Counted from the first letter of the stretch, positions 8,895-17,927 are shown. The stretch is DNA of 64,000 bases from Trichomonas vaginalis G3 (GCF_026262505.1 NC_067203.1:21991411-22055410), one strand, 5' to 3'. Numbers and translations are program-made. Notes: generated by a model from the letters alone, not told the origin.

Positions 8895-9728
8895 ATGTTT
8901 TTAAACAAGAACAAGAGGAAGTTAGAAAATGCTCAGATAAAGCCTATACATGAAAAGTTCTTATTTGCTCAGAATGGTATAACAGGTCTAATCGCACCAC
9001 CTGGGTCGGGTAAGACTTTCACTTATCTTAAAATGGCTGCACAACAACAAGAACTAGATGAGAAGAACCCATTCTATGAGTTAGTTGTTATTTGTTCGAC
9101 TTCTGGTCAATTTGACCAAACCGTCAATTCGTTCAAAGATATTATAAAGAAGTCTAAGTTAGTATGTATAAAGGATACTGAGTTGTTAGATTGGCTAAAG
9201 AAGTACCAAAGAAGAGTTTTGAAGTATAATGCTATAAATGAGTATATAAATTCTAAGTTTAAAGACCCAAATGAGGAAATGCAGAGAATATTAGAGAAGA
9301 AACACTTCAGAAACAAACAGAAAGAGATAGAATACATTTCGAAGAAATTGCAATCTTACGATTGGAAGACATACCCTCATAGATGTCTTCTTATCTTAGA
9401 TGATTTCGCCTCTCATCCTTTGTTAAAGAATAGAGAACAAGACATGTGTCGAATTCTTAAGAAGCTCAGACACTTTAACATCTCAGTCGTAATATGTGTA
9501 CAGACAGCCAAGAGTTTAAGTAAGGATGTTAAAAGAATACTTACTGACATAATACTTTTCCCCGGATTGTCCGAAGACGATTTCATGGAACTTATGAAAG
9601 AGTCCATGGCAGGTAAGTTTGACAGACATGAACTATGGGAGAAGTACAAAGTCATACAAGACCCTCATACTTCTTTCAGAATTCATATCTACGCAAACAA
9701 AGTTCAAATTGTAAAAAGTCAAGCTTGA
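8895..9728 (+). CDS. FtsK/HerA-type DNA-packaging ATPase (A32-like) of C2
   Basis: The Walker A motif is APPGSGKT near the N-terminus. Walker B is CLLILDDFAS, with two acidic residues after a hydrophobic strand. A motif III-like stretch follows (ISVVICVQTAKSL). About 277 residues is normal for a Polinton genome-packaging ATPase, which pumps DNA into the capsid. The first in-frame ATG is at 8895; the true start may lie slightly upstream, between 8850 and 8895. The homologue in Polinton B is at 25697-26584, with the same residue order but low identity. Confidence 0.8.
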   Translation: MFLNKNKRKLENAQIKPIHEKFLFAQNGITGLIAPPGSGKTFTYLKMAAQQQELDEKNPFYELVVICSTSGQFDQTVNSFKDIIKKSKLVCIKDTELLDWLKKYQRRVLKYNAINEYINSKFKDPNEEMQRILEKKHFRNKQKEIEYISKKLQSYDWKTYPHRCLLILDDFASHPLLKNREQDMCRILKKLRHFNISVVICVQTAKSLSKDVKRILTDIILFPGLSEDDFMELMKESMAGKFDRHELWEKYKVIQDPHTSFRIHIYANKVQIVKSQA

Positions 9729-9834
9729 AAAATGTAAGTGTTTAGTCTTAGTAAGTCTGTTGTGGTGCTGGGGCTGTCGGTTCTTCTGGCTTTGGAAGGC
9801 ATTCAGGAAGAGGAACGTCAGTCATCCGTTTGTG

Positions 9835-10125
9835 TCCTGTCGGAAGGAAAAATTTTTCCTGTTGGAAGGAAGAGTTCTTCCTGTCGGAAGGAAAATTTTT
9901 TCCTGTCGGATGGAAAATTTTTTTCTGAAGTTCGACCAAAAAGTTCTCAATTTTCGAAAATTTGAATGGTTTACGGACGGACAACTGGAAAATTTTTTCC
10001 TGTTGGAAGGAAAATTTTTTCCTGTTGGAAGGAAAATTTTTTCCAGTTGTCGGGAAAAATTTTTCCTGTTGGAAGGAAGAGTTCTTCCTGTTGTCGGGAA
10101 AATTTTTTCCTGTTGGAAGGAAGGA
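9835..10125. repeat. Tandem array of 22-bp hairpin units
   Basis: About ten units close to GGAAGGAAAATTTTTTCCTG in two blocks (9835-9925 and 9982-10125), split by unrelated sequence. Each unit is nearly self-complementary, with GGAAAA/TTTTCC or GGAAGA/TCTTCC arms. The 22-bp period is not a multiple of three, so the apparent readings through it in several frames are repeat artefacts. It separates the ATPase from the KilA-N gene. Confidence 0.85.
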
Positions 10126-10180
10126 CTCGGAATGCCAGAAGGATTTGACGAGGCAATTGCTTGAAAAATAAATGGTTCAT

Positions 10181-11074
10181 TTACTCTGCTTGTTTGAAGT
10201 TGTCAAAATACTCTGTTATTTTTTCCTTTAACAATGGCAAATCTTCTTTGAATGTAAGAATTGTACAACCTTTAATATCATAGTGTGTTTGAGGTAACGT
10301 ATCTTGAACTATTTGTTTCACATCTTCATTCGGTGTCATTGAAATCGGTAAGTTTTCGCGATAGAACCAATTTCTGTCAGATTTGTAAATCTTAGCAAGG
10401 TCGTAAAAGCTTTTGTTGTTTCTTCTGACTAAATGCAACATAACCATATCTTTATCTTCTTCATTTTCCATCTCTTCAGTATAAATCATATACTTATAGT
10501 TCTTTTCCTTTCCTTTTGGTACCGAACGTGGTATTCTTTTCTGAATGCTTTTGTCTTTTGCTTCAAGCTTGTTCTCTAGCTCTTCACGTTCTTGTCTATG
10601 AATTTCGTCAAGAAGTCTGTAAATATACCAAGCATAACGAGGCGAAGCCCACATTGCAACAGCATTTACAAGAAGTCTATGTACATAATATCCTCTCAAA
10701 CCGTTTGGCAATTTTTTACGATTTTCATAGAGTTTTGGCGACCCCGAAAAAAGTCGGGCTCGCTGTTCTTCACTGTTTTCATGAGTTTTAGGCGACCCCG
10801 GTTTTTTACCTACTCGCTGTTCTTCACTGTTTTCAGAAAAAAGTCTGTCTCGCTGTGCTTCGCTCAAAAGTTCTTGTGTGCTTTGGTTTTTGAACCAATC
10901 GTCTGTATGTTTGGTATCTGGAGCATAACATGCTGTCAAAATACTTTGCATTTGGTACATATCGTCTTTGACCGAACGAATGAGACGGAGTTGTTTGTTA
11001 AACTGAACCCACTCATATTCTTCACTTATAGCTTCATGAACTATAACTGTTGTTGTGTTCTCTGTTGTTGACAT
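10181..11074 (-). CDS. KilA-N domain protein 1
   Basis: A 297-residue protein starting at the ATG at 11074; the upstream in-frame extension is coded by a leader shared with the next gene. Residues about 20-135 form a KilA-N domain, the DNA-binding fold of large DNA viruses and phages, with DDWFKNQSTQELL and YVHRLLVNAVAMWASP as hallmarks. A Glu/Lys-rich linker and a C-terminal region (HLVRRNNKSFYDLAKIYKSD) like those after viral KilA-N domains follow. An internal repeat (NSEEQR, then GSPK, then EN, twice) splits the domain, a low-complexity expansion whose DNA carries GGCGACCCC twice. It probably regulates element genes; this is inference. Confidence 0.7.
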   Translation of the reverse strand: MSTTENTTTVIVHEAISEEYEWVQFNKQLRLIRSVKDDMYQMQSILTACYAPDTKHTDDWFKNQSTQELLSEAQRDRLFSENSEEQRVGKKPGSPKTHENSEEQRARLFSGSPKLYENRKKLPNGLRGYYVHRLLVNAVAMWASPRYAWYIYRLLDEIHRQEREELENKLEAKDKSIQKRIPRSVPKGKEKNYKYMIYTEEMENEEDKDMVMLHLVRRNNKSFYDLAKIYKSDRNWFYRENLPISMTPNEDVKQIVQDTLPQTHYDIKGCTILTFKEDLPLLKEKITEYFDNFKQAE

Positions 11075-11164
11075 ATCTGTCTTTACATACAAAATAAAAA
11101 AATAAATAAAAATAAAACTAACTTTATTTTTTCTATCTTTCACAAAAGACCAAAAATAAACGCT

Positions 11165-11776
11165 TTACATGTATTTTTCAGCAACTTCGTCAAATAATTT
11201 TATAGCTTTATCTATCTCATCTACTTCAAACGTTTCTTTACCTTTTATGGGAGCACCATACATTTTCTCAAACTTTTCAAGTAGTTCTGTTTCTGCAGCT
11301 CTCATATCATTAACAAACACAACCTTGACTCTATTGACTGTACTGTCATATCTTTGAGTTATATTATATGTTCTTCCTATCTTATATCTCTTTGTATTGA
11401 AGTCCTTCGGTTTCTGAACGATGTAAAGTAAGCCTTCACTGCAACGTTCTGAGTCGAATGAACCATATGTTATGAAGTTATATCCAACAACTGGGTCTAA
11501 CCATAACAAAACTATTGGTATAAGACTTTTGTCGATGAGATATGCTGCAGTTCCATAGAATCTTACCGATATCATAAGCTCAGGATTTCTTGTCAAAATT
11601 TTCTGAGTTGAAGCATTTCTAACCCAGTCCTTTGTTTTCTTTCCAGATGGAAATATAATGTCTGACAAAGAATATTTGTTGTATTTCTTTGAGTATCTTA
11701 CGTTTAAATCACCTATTCTAACCAATTTGGTGTCATTGTCTATCTTTCCAACTGTTTCAAACTCAATGTTTGACAT
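11165..11776 (-). CDS. KilA-N plus T5orf172/GIY-YIG-like protein
   Basis: A 203-residue protein starting at the ATG at 11776. The N-terminal half is KilA-N-like (YSLSDIIFPSGKKTKDWV, then LIDKSLIPIVLLWLDP). The C-terminal half matches the T5orf172/MUG113 branch of the GIY-YIG nuclease superfamily: GLLYIVQKP, YKIGRT, an RYDS Arg, VNDMRAAETELL and a KGKETFEV closing motif. Such two-domain proteins are common in giant viruses and phages. The full motif set suggests an active nuclease fold, though catalysis is unproven. It shares a nearly identical leader with the preceding KilA-N gene, so the pair arose by duplication or is co-regulated. Confidence 0.7.
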   Translation of the reverse strand: MSNIEFETVGKIDNDTKLVRIGDLNVRYSKKYNKYSLSDIIFPSGKKTKDWVRNASTQKILTRNPELMISVRFYGTAAYLIDKSLIPIVLLWLDPVVGYNFITYGSFDSERCSEGLLYIVQKPKDFNTKRYKIGRTYNITQRYDSTVNRVKVVFVNDMRAAETELLEKFEKMYGAPIKGKETFEVDEIDKAIKLFDEVAEKYM

Positions 11777-11993
11777 ATCTGTCTTTACATACAAAATAAA
11801 AAAATTTGTTAGAAAAAAACTAACTTTATTTTTTCTATCTTAAGGAAATTCTTGCGATTTTCGTACGGAATTCAGCAAAAATAATGTTTATGTTAGAATG
11901 TTAGATCTAACATGTTTTCTAACACGTTTTCTAACAAGCCCTAAAAATTATTTTACTCAGAATTTTGTTGCTGAATTCAATAAAAATATATTT

Positions 11994-12043
11994 TAGGTGA
12001 AGAGGTGACATCTCACCCGTTTTCTCACCTGTTTTCTCACCTG
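11994..12043 (-). repeat. Iterated GGTGA palindrome (copy 2)
   Basis: Core GGTGACATCTCACC at 12004-12017 with flanking TCACC repeats, lying at the 3' end of the gene at 12049. Inverted relative to copy 1. Confidence 0.8.
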
Positions 12044-12048
12044 TTATT

Positions 12049-12987
12049 TTATAACCGTTTTACATGAATTGTACGATGTATATTTGAAATCTTAAACAGT
12101 TTCGTAGCTTCTATTTCTTCTTTTAGTACATCGAATGTTTTAACGATACCGAAAGTTTTCTTATACTTCTTCTTGACGTCAGATAGAAGGAAATCTTCTG
12201 CTGTTGGATAGTTTTTGTTCAGAAATTCTAACATGTTCATTTTATTTTCTGCTGGCTTTTCTGCTTCTTTCTTTAAGTCTGCATAGTCGTTTCGCATACG
12301 TTCTATCTCTTTGACGGAGTAGTTATATTTCCTCATTGCTGCTTTACATTTAGAACATTGCGGGTTCATTTTTGCGTTATATTCTGAAACCTTACCTGCT
12401 AAAACAACTAAGGCGTCAATGGTTTTCTTTAAATCTGAAGCAGTTGGTTTTATCTGTTCATTCCATACCTTACCTCTTCTATCTTTATCTCTTATCTGCC
12501 ATACACATTCTGCAACTAACGAAACAAAGTTGTCGTAGGTCTTAAATTCTTCGGATTTATATATGTCAGAAACATTCTTATAAACCATGTCGCAATCTTT
12601 GTCCATAACTTTATGGTTGCAATGAAAACCAAGGAATTCATAATTTACCTTTCGTATGAACTTCTTTATTTCTACTGAGTCAGTTGGTTTCACTTCAATT
12701 TCGTCGAATTCAGGAATAGTGAGTTTTTGTTGTTGGATTTCAGGCAATTTGGGTAAATGGTCAATAATGTCCTGCATTTCATAAAGATACTGTTCATTTG
12801 TTTCATCTTTCGCACTACAGTCTAAATTACTTGTTAACAGTTCTTGCTTTATCTTCTGAATTTTTGTTTCGAAAGTATATGAAGAAGGAATGAAGTTTTT
12901 CATTTCTACCAACATTGACGTAGGATTCATAACTAACGAGTTTGGTGCTGTTGTTTGTATTGTTGTTGTGCCGATTGTTGAAATCAT
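12049..12987 (-). CDS. Hypothetical protein with Cys-pair and coiled coil
   Basis: A 312-residue protein with a low-complexity Thr-rich start, a Gln/Glu-rich stretch around 45-100, and a middle rich in Asp, Lys and Cys. A CSKCKAAM pair near residue 210 and earlier Cys/His residues (FHCNHKVMDKDC) could bind zinc. A helical Lys/Glu stretch follows the Cys pair. No family is recognised. Its leader (TTTTTTATTTTGTATAAA just before the ATG) resembles that of the two KilA-N genes, hinting at the same expression class. It is flanked by GGTGA palindromes on both sides. Confidence 0.55.
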   Translation of the reverse strand: MISTIGTTTIQTTAPNSLVMNPTSMLVEMKNFIPSSYTFETKIQKIKQELLTSNLDCSAKDETNEQYLYEMQDIIDHLPKLPEIQQQKLTIPEFDEIEVKPTDSVEIKKFIRKVNYEFLGFHCNHKVMDKDCDMVYKNVSDIYKSEEFKTYDNFVSLVAECVWQIRDKDRRGKVWNEQIKPTASDLKKTIDALVVLAGKVSEYNAKMNPQCSKCKAAMRKYNYSVKEIERMRNDYADLKKEAEKPAENKMNMLEFLNKNYPTAEDFLLSDVKKKYKKTFGIVKTFDVLKEEIEATKLFKISNIHRTIHVKRL

Positions 12988-13060
12988 ATTTTTTATACAA
13001 AATAAAAAAAATAAATAAAAATAAAGTTAGTTTTATTTTTTATTTCGGGAAAATTCATGA

Positions 13061-13110
13061 GGTGAGAAAACAGGTGAGAAAACAGGTGAGATGTCACCAC
13101 TTCACCTAAA
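13061..13110 (+). repeat. Iterated GGTGA palindrome (copy 3)
   Basis: Three GGTGAGAAAA-type repeats lead to core GGTGAGATGTCACC at 13085-13098 and the CTTCACCTAAA end. Confidence 0.8.
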
Positions 13111-13151
13111 CATTATTTTTGGGTCATTTACGCTCATTACGATGAAGTTTC

Positions 13152-13340
13152 GACAAAACATGTACGATGAAATCATGACAAAACATTTACGAAGAAGTCT
13201 TGACAAAACATTTACGAAGAAATCATGAAAATTCATGAGGTGACAAAACATATACGTTCATGTTTGACAAAACATTTACGAAGAAGTCTTGACAAAACAT
13301 TTACGTTCATGTTTGACAAAACATTTACGATGAAATTCAT
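13152..13340 (+). repeat. Seven iteron-like GACAAAACATTTACG repeats
   Basis: GACAAAACAT begins at 13152, 13176, 13202, 13242, 13266, 13291 and 13315, with 24-26-bp spacing except one 40-bp step. Each is followed by TTTACG or a close variant, then GAAGAAGTCTT or TTCATGTTT. No gene overlaps. The array lies between two GGTGA palindromes. Confidence 0.85.
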
Positions 13341-13352
13341 GAAAATTCATGA

Positions 13353-13401
13353 GGTGAGAAAAGAGGTGAGAAAACGGGTGAGATGTCACCTCTTCACCTA
13401 A
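13353..13401 (+). repeat. Iterated GGTGA palindrome (copy 4)
   Basis: Core GGTGAGATGTCACC at 13377-13390 preceded by two GGTGAGAAAA repeats, ending beside the 3' end of the HNH-like gene. Confidence 0.8.
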
Positions 13402-14158
13402 AATATATTTTTACTGAATTTAGCAACAAAATGAACGAGGTCAGGATGTATGTTGCTGAATTCATTCATAACACCCTTTGTAAGCTCATAAAATGCTTGT
13501 TTTGAGGTCGAGCCACTTTTGGCTCCACCGTATTCTTTCAACCTGAAGCATTTAATATATGTAAAAATATATTGTTTTAAATGGTATGCCATATAGCTTC
13601 TTGAATTTGTTAAGAAGTATTCGAACGTATTTTCCATCTGTATCTCTAGTGTTTACATAAGCATAGCCTTCCTTAGTAAAATATACTTGTAATTTCCTAT
13701 AGTTTACGCCGGTATAAAAGTAGAAGAGTCTTGTTCTTCGCTATAGTAGTAAAACTCAAACGTATGCTTGCCATAGTCTGTAATTTCAATTGTTTCATCT
13801 TCTAGTTCGTCGACAAATTCGAATACAATATCTCTAAATTTACCTTTGTTCTTATTGTTTTCAGAATAAGTGACCCAACGTAAGTTTTCAAGTCTATTGT
13901 CGTTTCTATATGGTTTATATGGTCTACAAAAGGTAAATTGTTAGGATTCAGTATAAAATGAGTTGCAATGACAACATGTTTAAGATAGTGTTTTCCACCC
14001 ATCTTCATATCAGCAATATCCGTCATTTCGCTCCATTCGCTTAAAACTCTTTTTGTCTTTTTGTTTCTGACTTCAAATGACTCACAACAGTGAATTTCAT
14101 ATTTCTCATCTAACAAACAAGTTTCCCAACGGTCTTCTCCAACAAACTCAGCGTACAT
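13398..14158 (-). pseudogene. HNH homing-endonuclease-like gene, broken
   Basis: The N-terminal part has the NUMOD4/HNH layout: a Trp near the start (EDRWETCLLDEKYEI), FEVRNKKTKRVL, a Lys/His block (HYLKHVVIATHFI) and NPNNLPFVDHINH, the core HNH motif. Further downstream the region codes for an AP2/NUMOD-like strand set (GYAYVNTRDTDGK). Such genes occur as free-standing endonucleases in giant viruses and phages. This copy is broken in several places. Confidence 0.6.
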
Positions 14159-14205
14159 TTCAAATAAAATAAAAAAATGTCACTTTTTTAAAAAATAAAT
14201 TTTTT

Positions 14206-14460
14206 TTATTTCATGCAATGTTTAACACATCGAAAGGCATGTTCATAAGACGTTCTTCTTTCTAACCTCTCTAGTCTGTTTGGATAATTGGCACGTGCTT
14301 GTTTCCAAATCCATTTCGTAGCGAAGACCAGACAATTTGTCATAGACTTTTATGGGTCTTCCCTTCCTATATTTAAAATTCTTCGAAACTCTCTCAACCA
14401 TATCTTTGTAACTCTGCTTTTTATTCTAGCAGACTTTCTATCCATTCTATATGGGGGCAT
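14206..14460 (-). pseudogene. Small basic protein gene, broken
   Basis: The reading begins MPPYRMDRKSARIKSRVTKI and is Arg/Lys-rich throughout. A highly basic small protein next to virion genes could be a core or DNA-condensing protein like adenovirus pVII or mu; this is inference from composition only. The gene looks broken. Confidence 0.35.
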
Positions 14461-14600
14461 TTTTTATAAAAAATAAAAAAATATTTTTTTCTTTACTTTA
14501 CATAACCTGCCTGCCATAAGTCTTTGACGCCAACCCATACCAGCTAATGAAGGTTGACTTGGTTTAGTTTGGAAAACTAAACTTTGGTTTTGGTTTATCT

Positions 14601-15078
14601 TCAGTTTTTGGTTTTTCTTCTTCTATCGGTTTTTTCGTCACTTTTCGGTTCCGCTGACTTTACCCCACCTGCAGGAACAGTTGTGTCGTCAACATCTTCA
14701 TAAATATCATATGCCATTTGTTTTTGTTTTCCTTTCAACTTTTTGTGTTTGTTGTAAAGTTTAGAATATTTCGACTCTAAGTCAATGAGATGTTCTATAA
14801 TGAACTGTTTGGTCAGTGAAGTAAACTTTTCCATCTGTTGTCTCGAAAGCTCCTTCAGACTTCAATATTTTATTTGTGAGAGTCTGTTTCTTTTTTGAGA
14901 TACTAGCCGTTCCATTTCTATGAAAAGTGACTTTATAGTTAGGGTTTGTATTTCCAGACCTGGCACTTTCTATTATTGAATTTTTCTCTTCATCTGTAAG
15001 TTCTTTGACAGGTTTTGACAATGGTTCTGAACTTTTTGTTTGTGGTGTCAAATCTACCGTTTCAACTTCTTCGGTCAT
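14601..15078 (-). pseudogene. Lys/Glu-rich hypothetical Polinton protein, broken
   Basis: The reading from 15078 (MTEEVETVDLTPQTKSSEPL) is acidic then basic. Later sequence has a helical stretch (LIDLESKYSKLYNKHKKLKG) and a charged tail. The start is preceded by TTTTTTACTGAGATGAA, the same leader as the next gene upstream. No family is recognised. It could be a scaffold or core protein; that is a guess. Confidence 0.4.
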
Positions 15079-15097
15079 TTCATCTCAGTAAAAAATT

Positions 15098-15250
15098 TTA
15101 GTTTGGTTTGTTTTCAACTGGTTGTTTAGGTTTTTTAAGTCGGTCTAAAACTTCCTGAGGTATAGGAAGAACTTGACAAACACGTGGTGTAACTGCTGGA
15201 AGTCGACAAATCCATCTTGAACCCATTTGTCTCAATGCTGTATTGTTCAT
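15098..15250 (-). CDS. 50-residue hypothetical protein
   Basis: A short gene from the ATG at 15250 to the stop at 15098. It encodes a Pro/Arg/Lys-rich peptide (WICRLPAVTPRVCQVLPIPQ in the middle, ending QPVENKPN). It is supported by a leader (TTTTTTTACTGAGATGAA) shared with the next gene and by tight spacing between neighbours. The function is unknown. Confidence 0.45.
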   Translation of the reverse strand: MNNTALRQMGSRWICRLPAVTPRVCQVLPIPQEVLDRLKKPKQPVENKPN

Positions 15251-15270
15251 TTCATCTCAGTAAAAAAATT

Positions 15271-15670
15271 TTACATTCCCCAAGTTTGAGGTGGTTGCGG
15301 TTGGTTATTGTTTACCCACTGTTGTGCATGGTTATATCCTCTGTTAAAGAATCTTTCACCTTGGTCCATATAGTGTCCTGCTTGGTTATAGTAGTCATTT
15401 GCTTTGTTTAATAGTTTCCTGCTTGTCTTCCTACATTGTCCATCCATCCTTGAACTTTCCTCTTGTTTCAGGATTTGGAATAAGATTTGTTGCATCTCGT
15501 GCTACATCCCAACCTTTCTGTACAGTTTGTATAATAGGTTGTGCTTTCTCTTTAAGTATACCTAATGTACTCAAAATCTTCCTTCCAATTCCAAAAGCAC
15601 CTCTAGCTATTGTTCCCACTGCGGGCAAAAATCTGGATGCAACTCCTGCTAATGCGCCAAATAAACCCAT
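15271..15670 (-). pseudogene. pVI-like amphipathic minor virion protein, broken
   Basis: The N-terminus from 15670 (MGLFGALAGVASRFLPAVG) is an amphipathic Gly/Ala/Phe-rich helix like the membrane-lytic segment of adenovirus pVI and Polinton minor capsid proteins. A Gln/Asn/Trp-rich tail (NNNQPQPPQTWGM) closes the region. Two similar genes are at 18782-19024 and 24046-24573. The gene appears broken once. It is divergent from the integrase, separated by only 17 bases. Confidence 0.5.
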
Positions 15671-15687
15671 TTCTTATAGGGTAAAAA

Positions 15688-16648
15688 ATGACGAATCCAA
15701 ACAAGGACCCCTATGTTTCTAAGGCAACAAAGAAAGCACTCATGATAAAAATCTTTAGTTCAACACCAAATGCTTGGTTTATGGATATCTTGGAAAACAT
15801 TCCGAGGTATAGAGAAGATGGACCACCATACTGGCTAATATTTGTTGGTCAAAACAACAAGATACTGTGAAGCCATACCATTATGGTCCAAAAATATTTT
15901 AGATGTGAAAACTGCTTTGGCAATATTCGTTGACAAATACCATCCAACAAAACTGACATCTGACTGTGAAAGTTCTTTCAAATCAGATGATATTAAAAAC
16001 TATCTGCGTTCAAAAAATGTAAACCAATATTTCATTGTCGACCAAAACCATTCTGCTCTTGGTGTCATTGACGGTTGTATAAAAATGTTAAGAGACTTAA
16101 ACCAACCACAAGGTGGTGAAGCAAATGAAATGTCATATGACGACAAGTATAGACACTTCTCCATGGCAAAGATGAGACAAGTTTTAAATATTTACAATAA
16201 CCGTAAACAAAAAGGTTTGGGAAACCACTCCCCCGAAGAAATGAAAAACAACCCTGACTTAGAGAAAGACTATATATTTAATAATTTAGTCAAAAGAGAC
16301 AAACAAGAAAGAATGCCGGGCTTCAAACTTCAGAAAGGTGACAAAGTAAAAATAGAAATACCTAAACGCGACCCATATGAAAATACTATTGACTATGACA
16401 ACAATGGGAACTCGACAGGTACTCACATTCGTGTTCGTAAAAATAGAAGAAAGTATACAAGAGAATATTATGAAGTTTTAGGCAAACATGGCAAAATGTA
16501 CACACTGCAAGCAGAAGATAAAACTACTATTGCCAGACCTCGTTTCAAACTTGTCAAAGTTCAAGGTGGTATACTTTCAAAGACAGTTCCTAACAAATAT
16601 AAGACAACTCCTGACGAATATGCTAAAGAAGTTGAAAATGACGACTAA
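15688..16648 (+). pseudogene. Polinton C2 rve integrase, broken
   Basis: The N-terminal segment has AWFMDILENIPRY and PPYWLIFVGQNN, the first Asp strand of the rve core. LTSDCESSF gives the second Asp region, and a helix region around DGCIKMLRDLNQP follows. The C-terminal part has a KGDKVKIEIPKRD strand and a chromo/SH3-like basic tail (IRVRKNRRKYTREYYEVLG). This integrase differs strongly from the C1 one, so they belong to different lineages. The gene is broken. Confidence 0.75.
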
Positions 16649-17909
16649 GCATTTCTATACCATGCGTAAACTGTCATGTAAGGTGGCATATATTCTTTAC
16701 TTTGTCCCGTTGTTTGCGTATATCCTGTAACGCGATGTGTATGGTTTCCTCCTCCCTCAGTGTTACTCCAGTAACAATCTATAGCAAACTTAACGTTGTC
16801 TTTAACATCATATCCTTTACCTTTTGTCAAGCTGTGCCAATCCCAATATCTATGCTTATGCCAACCTGCTTGAGATGTACTTAAATCTATGTAGTGACTG
16901 TGTGCAGGTAGATTTTCACCTGAAATCGTTTTACTTCCACCTGTTTCCTTTGAAGAGTTTGCACAATACAAAAACCTGTCGACTATTTGAGTCCAAGTTC
17001 CAAAACCCAGAACTGTTTCTGGTCTGGTAGAGTTCATTGACGTATAAATAGAGCCTATAGGATATAATGTTTGAAGTATTTCTGTCTTTAATGTTTGAAG
17101 CTCTGTTTTGTCTGCTTTCTTGTCATATAAATCTTGAGCAGTGAATTTAATATTATGTTCATCCTTCATGACATAAACATCTTTACATCTAATGTTTCTC
17201 ATCGTCGTTATGTCGTCATCCGATGTTAAACCTTGTGGAAAGTTAGGAGGTTTCCAATATAATACATCCCCACCAGTTTCTTCAACCGTTCCTTCAATAC
17301 TTTCTATACCAACAGTTGTGAAGAAATCATGTGTATGGTTCTTGTCTGCTTTCTTTTCAAGGCTAACGTTTAAGTCTGTTATTTCAGAAGATGTATGTGT
17401 ATGTCCAACGGCACTTTTCCTGTTTAAGGTTTCTTGTAAGTTTGTAATATCAGATATAGAATGTATATGAGTCTTTTTAGAATATTCGTTTTCAGCTCTT
17501 GTCACTTCACTTGACATTTTATTGTCAACATATGTTTTGTCTGCTAGTTCAGGATGAGTATGTTCTTTTGTTGCATAAGCATTGTTAGCTCTTTCTTCTT
17601 CTTTTGCTATTGCATCGTCTACATATTCTTTGTCAGCTTTGTTGTCAACATCTGCTTTCAAAGAAGTTCATTTATAGGTTTCTCGTTTAAAGTTCCTTTT
17701 GTTGGATTTATACAGACAGTATTGTTCTTCTTGTCTTGAAATAGAAACTCATCTGTCATTGGGTTTAATGTCAGTTTTAAGTTTCCTTCTTTCAATGACT
17801 CAGATATCTTAGAATAGTTTGAAAAGTTTGTTGTGTTCTTATTTAGAGCTTGCATAATGAGTTGTCGGTTGTGTTGTATTTCTCTTATGGAAGCAATATC
17901 TTTCGACAT
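16645..17909 (-). pseudogene. Phage-tail-fibre-like protein with C-terminal collar domain, broken
   Basis: A repeated fibre shaft contains units such as ADKTYVDNKM and KKTHIHSISDITNLQETL, with the HTH/HIH spikes seen in phage tail fibres. Then comes a C-terminal module beginning TLYPIGSIYTSMNSTRPE, with FGTWTQIVDRFLY, GENLPAHSHYI and GGGNHTHRVTG. This is the layout of bacteriophage tail-collar/receptor-binding domains, with metal-binding His-x-His pairs. The shaft is nearly identical to part of the Polinton B fibre (33785-34010). It presumably projects from the virion to bind a surface; that is inference. The gene looks broken about once. Confidence 0.75.
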
Positions 17910-17927
17910 TTTTATTCTAGATAAAAT

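Noticed and set aside
9738-10180. Several short open frames on both strands across the 22-bp array
   Set aside because: They repeat the same peptide in all frames because the period is not a multiple of three. This is a repeat artefact, not genes.
13061-13401. A CRISPR array at the iteron repeats
   Set aside because: Units are 24-26 bp without unique spacers and lie in a eukaryotic Polinton.
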